Below, one piece after another: positions 18,341-21,412 of a stretch of 21,412 bases of DNA (position 1 is its first letter; each line of letters starts with the position of its first letter). Both the position numbers and the translations under genes were made by a program. Origin of the DNA: Acanthamoeba sp. SK_2022b (taxonomy: Eukaryota > Discosea > Longamoebia > Acanthamoebidae). Location of the stretch: assembly GCA_027943245.1 (NCBI GenBank), contig JANDJZ010000206.1, positions 1 to 21,412 of the forward strand. The letters run 5' to 3'. The notes under the pieces were generated by a model that was not told the DNA's origin, made no database searches, and saw nothing but the letters and a program-made list of their open reading frames with translations.

Positions 18341-20240
18341 TCACTGCTGTTGGAACTCGTCCCTCGGATCGAGGAGGTGAGGGGCCAGCTTGTAGAAGTG
18401 GAAGGGGGCGATGGGCACTGTATCATAGTCGGTCGTCACGCCTATGAAGTGGGAAAGAAGACAACAACACATCAGAACTACCGCGAATGGACCAGGACAG
18501 AGACATCACCAGCAGCACGAAGAGGAGGGGGGTTGTGTGGGTACCGAGCTTGGAGGTGCTCAAGTACTTGTGGATGGAGATGCCGATGAATCGTCCGCCC
18601 TGCTTACGGCGCAGCGTTCCGGCCAACTGCTGGGTCATGTCCTTCCCCTGGATCCACAGCTCCACCGCTCCCGACACGTCATCGAGGGTGAAGGTGCCTT
18701 TATCGCAACCCAATACACAACGCAACACAACACGACCCAATACACAACACACAACACAACAACAGACAGGAAGAAAAAGGGCGTAAGCATGACCAGCTGA
18801 TACCGAGACGGGGAGAGGGACGCACCCACGGAAGGTGTGCTCGAGGAGGGCGTCGCGTTCCTCTCGCGGCCCCTCTGCTTTTCCCTTTCCTGCTCCAGCG
18901 TGCGCGGGTTGAACCACTTGAGCACCTTGCGCGGCTGCTCCAGCGCCATGGCGTACAGCACCCGCCCGTCGGGCATCAGCCGGAGGTAGCGGCTAGACGG
19001 ACGACCCATGAAACACCGCAGCGAGCAGCGCAGACCCTCTGACTTAGTATTTGTTTGTTGTTCAGACGCGAAGCGGGAGCTGCAGGATGCAGGGGCCACG
19101 TACTAGTAGACCACTTGGTGGACAGGCTGGTTGTAGGCCCACTCCGTGCTTCCGGCCCGAAGATAGGAGTTCTTGCTTACGTAGATCCCGTCGTACCGTG
19201 CCTTGGGCCTCGTCAGGAACATGCGCTGCGGTTTACGCAACGTACTTGAGTACCCCCAAACACGGTCACGCGGATCGCACACACACATGAAGCCGAGTGG
19301 CCGTAGCGTGAGGGTACCTGCCACGTGCCGAACTGCTGGTAGACGTCGCGGGTGCAGTTGAGAGGCCAAAGCCTGTGATGGCCGTTCGAACGGCGCGGAG
19401 TGAGTGCAACAATGTTCGCTCTATGCATAGAGCTCAGCGTCCGCTCGCCCCAAGCGTACCGCTGACAGATGAGGCGCCATAGCACCGGCTCTCTGCTCAC
19501 ACTGTACGCCTTTTTGCAGGACATGGCCAAGCGCGCAAGCGAGACCGCGTCCAGGAAGCACAGGAGGTAGGTCAAAACCTGTGAGGCACGATGAGTTGAA
19601 AAGTTGCAAGTGTTGATGAAAGGCCGAGTGCGAGAGAGAGAGAGAGAGATGGCGGTGAGGAGATGGAAGCCGGACCTCGTCTGGGATGGAACCGATGTGC
19701 AGTGCCTCCACGGGAGCCAAGGCCAGGATCGCCAGCGGCTCGTCCGCCGAGACGGCGAAGGGCAGAGGTTCGGTGTTCTCGCGGGAGATGAGGAGGACGT
19801 TTCTTCTGTCCAGATCTCTCTGCCTCTTCCACTCTTCGGCCGCCCTCAAGAATTGCTTTTCTTCTATGATGGCCTTCTTGCCTGACTGTTCGGAAGCCGC
19901 AGACGAAGAACCGGACACAGAGCCGCTTTTGATTTGTTCTCGCTTGAGCTCGGTTCGCCATTGCTCTGCAGAGTGCAGAGCAGATTAGGCCATATCGAAG
20001 CAGATGCTGCATCACATTCAGGAGAAAGATACCTCGAAACTTGACAAGCTCTGCTGGCTCGCTCTCTGAATCGTCCGCTGGCACCAAAGCAGGAAGCTTG
20101 GTGTGTTTAGACGAAGAGGGAGGGTCACTGCCTCCCGAGGCGGTGCGGCTTAGCGGCGTAGAGGTAGGGGTGGCGGAAGACTGTTCCTCTTCATCTCCAT
20201 CGACGCTCTGCATTGTCGAAGCATACACAAACGGAAGCAA
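18341..20240 (-). CDS. FBXO9-type F-box protein
   Basis: Seven leftward exons: 20240-20033, 19965-19676, 19578-19318, 19225-19104, 18992-18826, 18697-18545, 18441-18341; 433 residues, all phases matching. The N-terminus is Ser/Glu-rich, then a charged helical part (EEKQFLRAAEEWKRQRDLDR). The F-box begins at IPDEVLTYLLCFLDAVSLAR and ends with VLWRLICQRYAWG. After it come MFLTRPKARYDGIYVSKNSY and VVYYRYLRLMPDGRVLYAM, the hallmark of FBXO9 and yeast Hrt3. These are substrate receptors of SCF ubiquitin ligases. The expected region before the F-box is short, and no TPR is evident. ATG 20213 is an alternative start. The intron at 19675 uses a GTCCGG donor, supported by the unbroken F-box reading. 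The 18698-18825 intron is rich in ACAAC-type repeats. Confidence 0.9.
18700..18772 (+). repeat. AACAC/ACAAC-rich simple sequence in an F-box gene intron
   Basis: Degenerate CAATACACAACGCAACAC-like units fill much of the 18698-18825 intron. They probably arose by slippage. Confidence 0.7.
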
Positions 20241-20428
20241 CGGGGTTTTGTGTTCTTTTGTGCTGTGAGCACCGGCAATGCAGCCTCCTCGCTAATCTGC
20301 AGATGCAGGCCAGCAACTCGCCGATTGTGGAAGGGGAATTCTGGGAAAATGACGAGAAAATGAGGAAAAAACGCCACGACGGTGAAGTACGGGCGTGCAT
20401 TGCCGTATTGCTTCATTGCTTCGGCTGT
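20241..20428. promoter_or_regulatory. Gap between methyltransferase end and F-box gene start
   Basis: Only 188 bp separate the two leftward genes. It must hold the 3' end of the upstream gene and the promoter of the F-box gene. No defined element recognised. Confidence 0.35.
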
Positions 20429-21412
20429 TCAAGTGGACCAGAGCCTGTACTGGTCGAACTCACGCAGGGTGAAGGAGATCTCGAGATTGTAGTGCCTCTT
20501 CCAGTTCGGATTTTGGACGAACTTGAGCAGGCCGGTGATGGTGTCCTCTTCGGTGACCTCGAAATCCCGCTCGAGAAGGAACACGTCCTGCCGCCAGTGC
20601 GTCAGCCTGGAATATTCAATCAGTCGAGTTAGCCAAAGCCACCAAGGCCGTCAATGACGACGGAAGCCAAGAGAGCGAAGCGAAGCGTACGGCTGGTCGG
20701 GAGCGGTGGAGAGAACGACGTCCTTGTCCGAGGTCACGCCTGGAAAAACTACCTCGAACCACGCACCCCAGCCGTTGAAAATGCCCTTCCGCTTGGGCTT
20801 GATCGCGATGTGGGCCGATATTTTCTGTTGGTTGTTGATGGAAATATTTGGTTTGGGGGGGGGGGGACACGAGGTCAACCAGTGTTGCAGGCACGCAACA
20901 CGTGTCACTATTGCTCACCTGGAGCTCCTGGGTGGTGATGGTTTTGATGTCAAGCTCCTTGATCACGTGGCCATCGGCAAGCAGGTGCTTGGGCTTGCAC
21001 TTGGCCCCTCGCATGCCGTAGTATGTGTACTCGGTCGTGGCGAACGGACTGGTCCATGCCGACACCACATCCATGGACCCGTCAGACCGGTCCGGCGTAT
21101 GCACGCACGAGAAGCGGTGTGGGCGTACATGAGCGGTCCCATGTTGACGTCAGGCACGTTGCGCAGGAAGCGGATCCTCTTCTCGAAGAACGGGGTCATG
21201 TCCAGAGGTGCCACGAACATACGCGCGATCGCCGGGTAAAGCTTGCCATCCTGCAACACGTCCCCCCCCCCCACAGCACGTCAATTCGGGTCCAGCCCTG
21301 CCCGCGCATTCGAATGGGCAATGCCACAGGCTCGACGCGCGGTACCTCCTTAAGCCAGCGGTCTCGGGCATAGAGCACGGTCTCGAGCATCGACTCAAAG
21401 ACCAGGAACGAT
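20429..21412 (-). CDS. Type I protein arginine methyltransferase, CARM1/PRMT4-like; 5' end outside window
   Basis: Five leftward exons (<21412-21346, 21250-21129, 21048-20919, 20824-20691, 20606-20429) encode the last 209 residues, in phase. The first exon holds FLVFESMLETVLYARDRWL, the end of the double-Glu loop that binds the target arginine. The AdoMet-binding half therefore lies beyond the window edge. Then come DGKLYPAIARMFVAP, KELDIKTITTQEL and the beta barrel with GWGAWFEVVF, VVLSTAPDQPLTHWRQDVF and NLEISFTL. LSTAP-x2-PLTHW is the form typical of CARM1 and its relatives, where PRMT1 has a different STGP-type version. It would add asymmetric dimethylarginine to histones or RNA-binding proteins using S-adenosylmethionine. 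Subfamily is inferred from this short barrel segment. The 20825-20918 intron carries a 13-base G run (20855-20867). Confidence 0.9.

Noticed and set aside
18423..18917. 164-codon minus-strand frame spanning F-box gene exons
   Set aside because: It reads through the ACAAC-rich intron. The spliced model keeps the FBXO9-like frame instead.

Overview
The window looks like nuclear DNA of a free-living amoeba close to Acanthamoeba. The genes are packed tightly and broken by many short GT-AG introns (about 55-130 nt). Coding DNA is GC- and CpG-rich. The families present (RhoGEF-PH, serine/threonine kinase, GT31 glycosyltransferase, FBXO9-type F-box protein, arginine methyltransferase) are eukaryotic. 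A decayed 5S rRNA copy matches the Acanthamoeba 5S pattern as I remember it. The species is an inference. Gene models were spliced by hand; for the five main genes the summed exons come out as whole codons with matching phases.

Layout: <1-3390 (+) is the 3' part of a RhoGEF-PH gene. About 3850-8200 is a CpG-depleted graveyard: a broken MULE transposase (-), an intron-containing AFG2-like AAA ATPase remnant (-), a 5S rRNA pseudogene (+) and most of a flavin monooxygenase remnant (+), whose last exons lie in CpG-normal DNA. 8970-about 9455 (-) is a small acylphosphatase-like gene, head to head with a kinase gene at 9586-11708 (+).

11988-14033 and about 14045-16431 are two adjacent DNA transposons, each with inverted repeats found by eye. 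The first carries a DDE-type transposase ORF (-) with one stop and a CpG-dense tandem repeat near its right end. The second carries two convergent genes: a SAM-like/Cys-rich/coiled-coil protein (+) and an IS630/mariner-type transposase (-). Their ORFs are broken mostly by TGA codons, as expected if CGA had mutated to TGA.

The right end is ordinary compact gene space: a GT31-like glycosyltransferase (+, 16632-18154), a convergent FBXO9-type gene (-, 18341-20240), and the 3' part of a CARM1-like arginine methyltransferase (-, 20429->21412).

The main story is the contrast between CpG-rich working genes and CpG-poor dead insertions. That is the footprint expected of cytosine methylation followed by deamination, acting on transposons and on host-type genes caught in the same tract.
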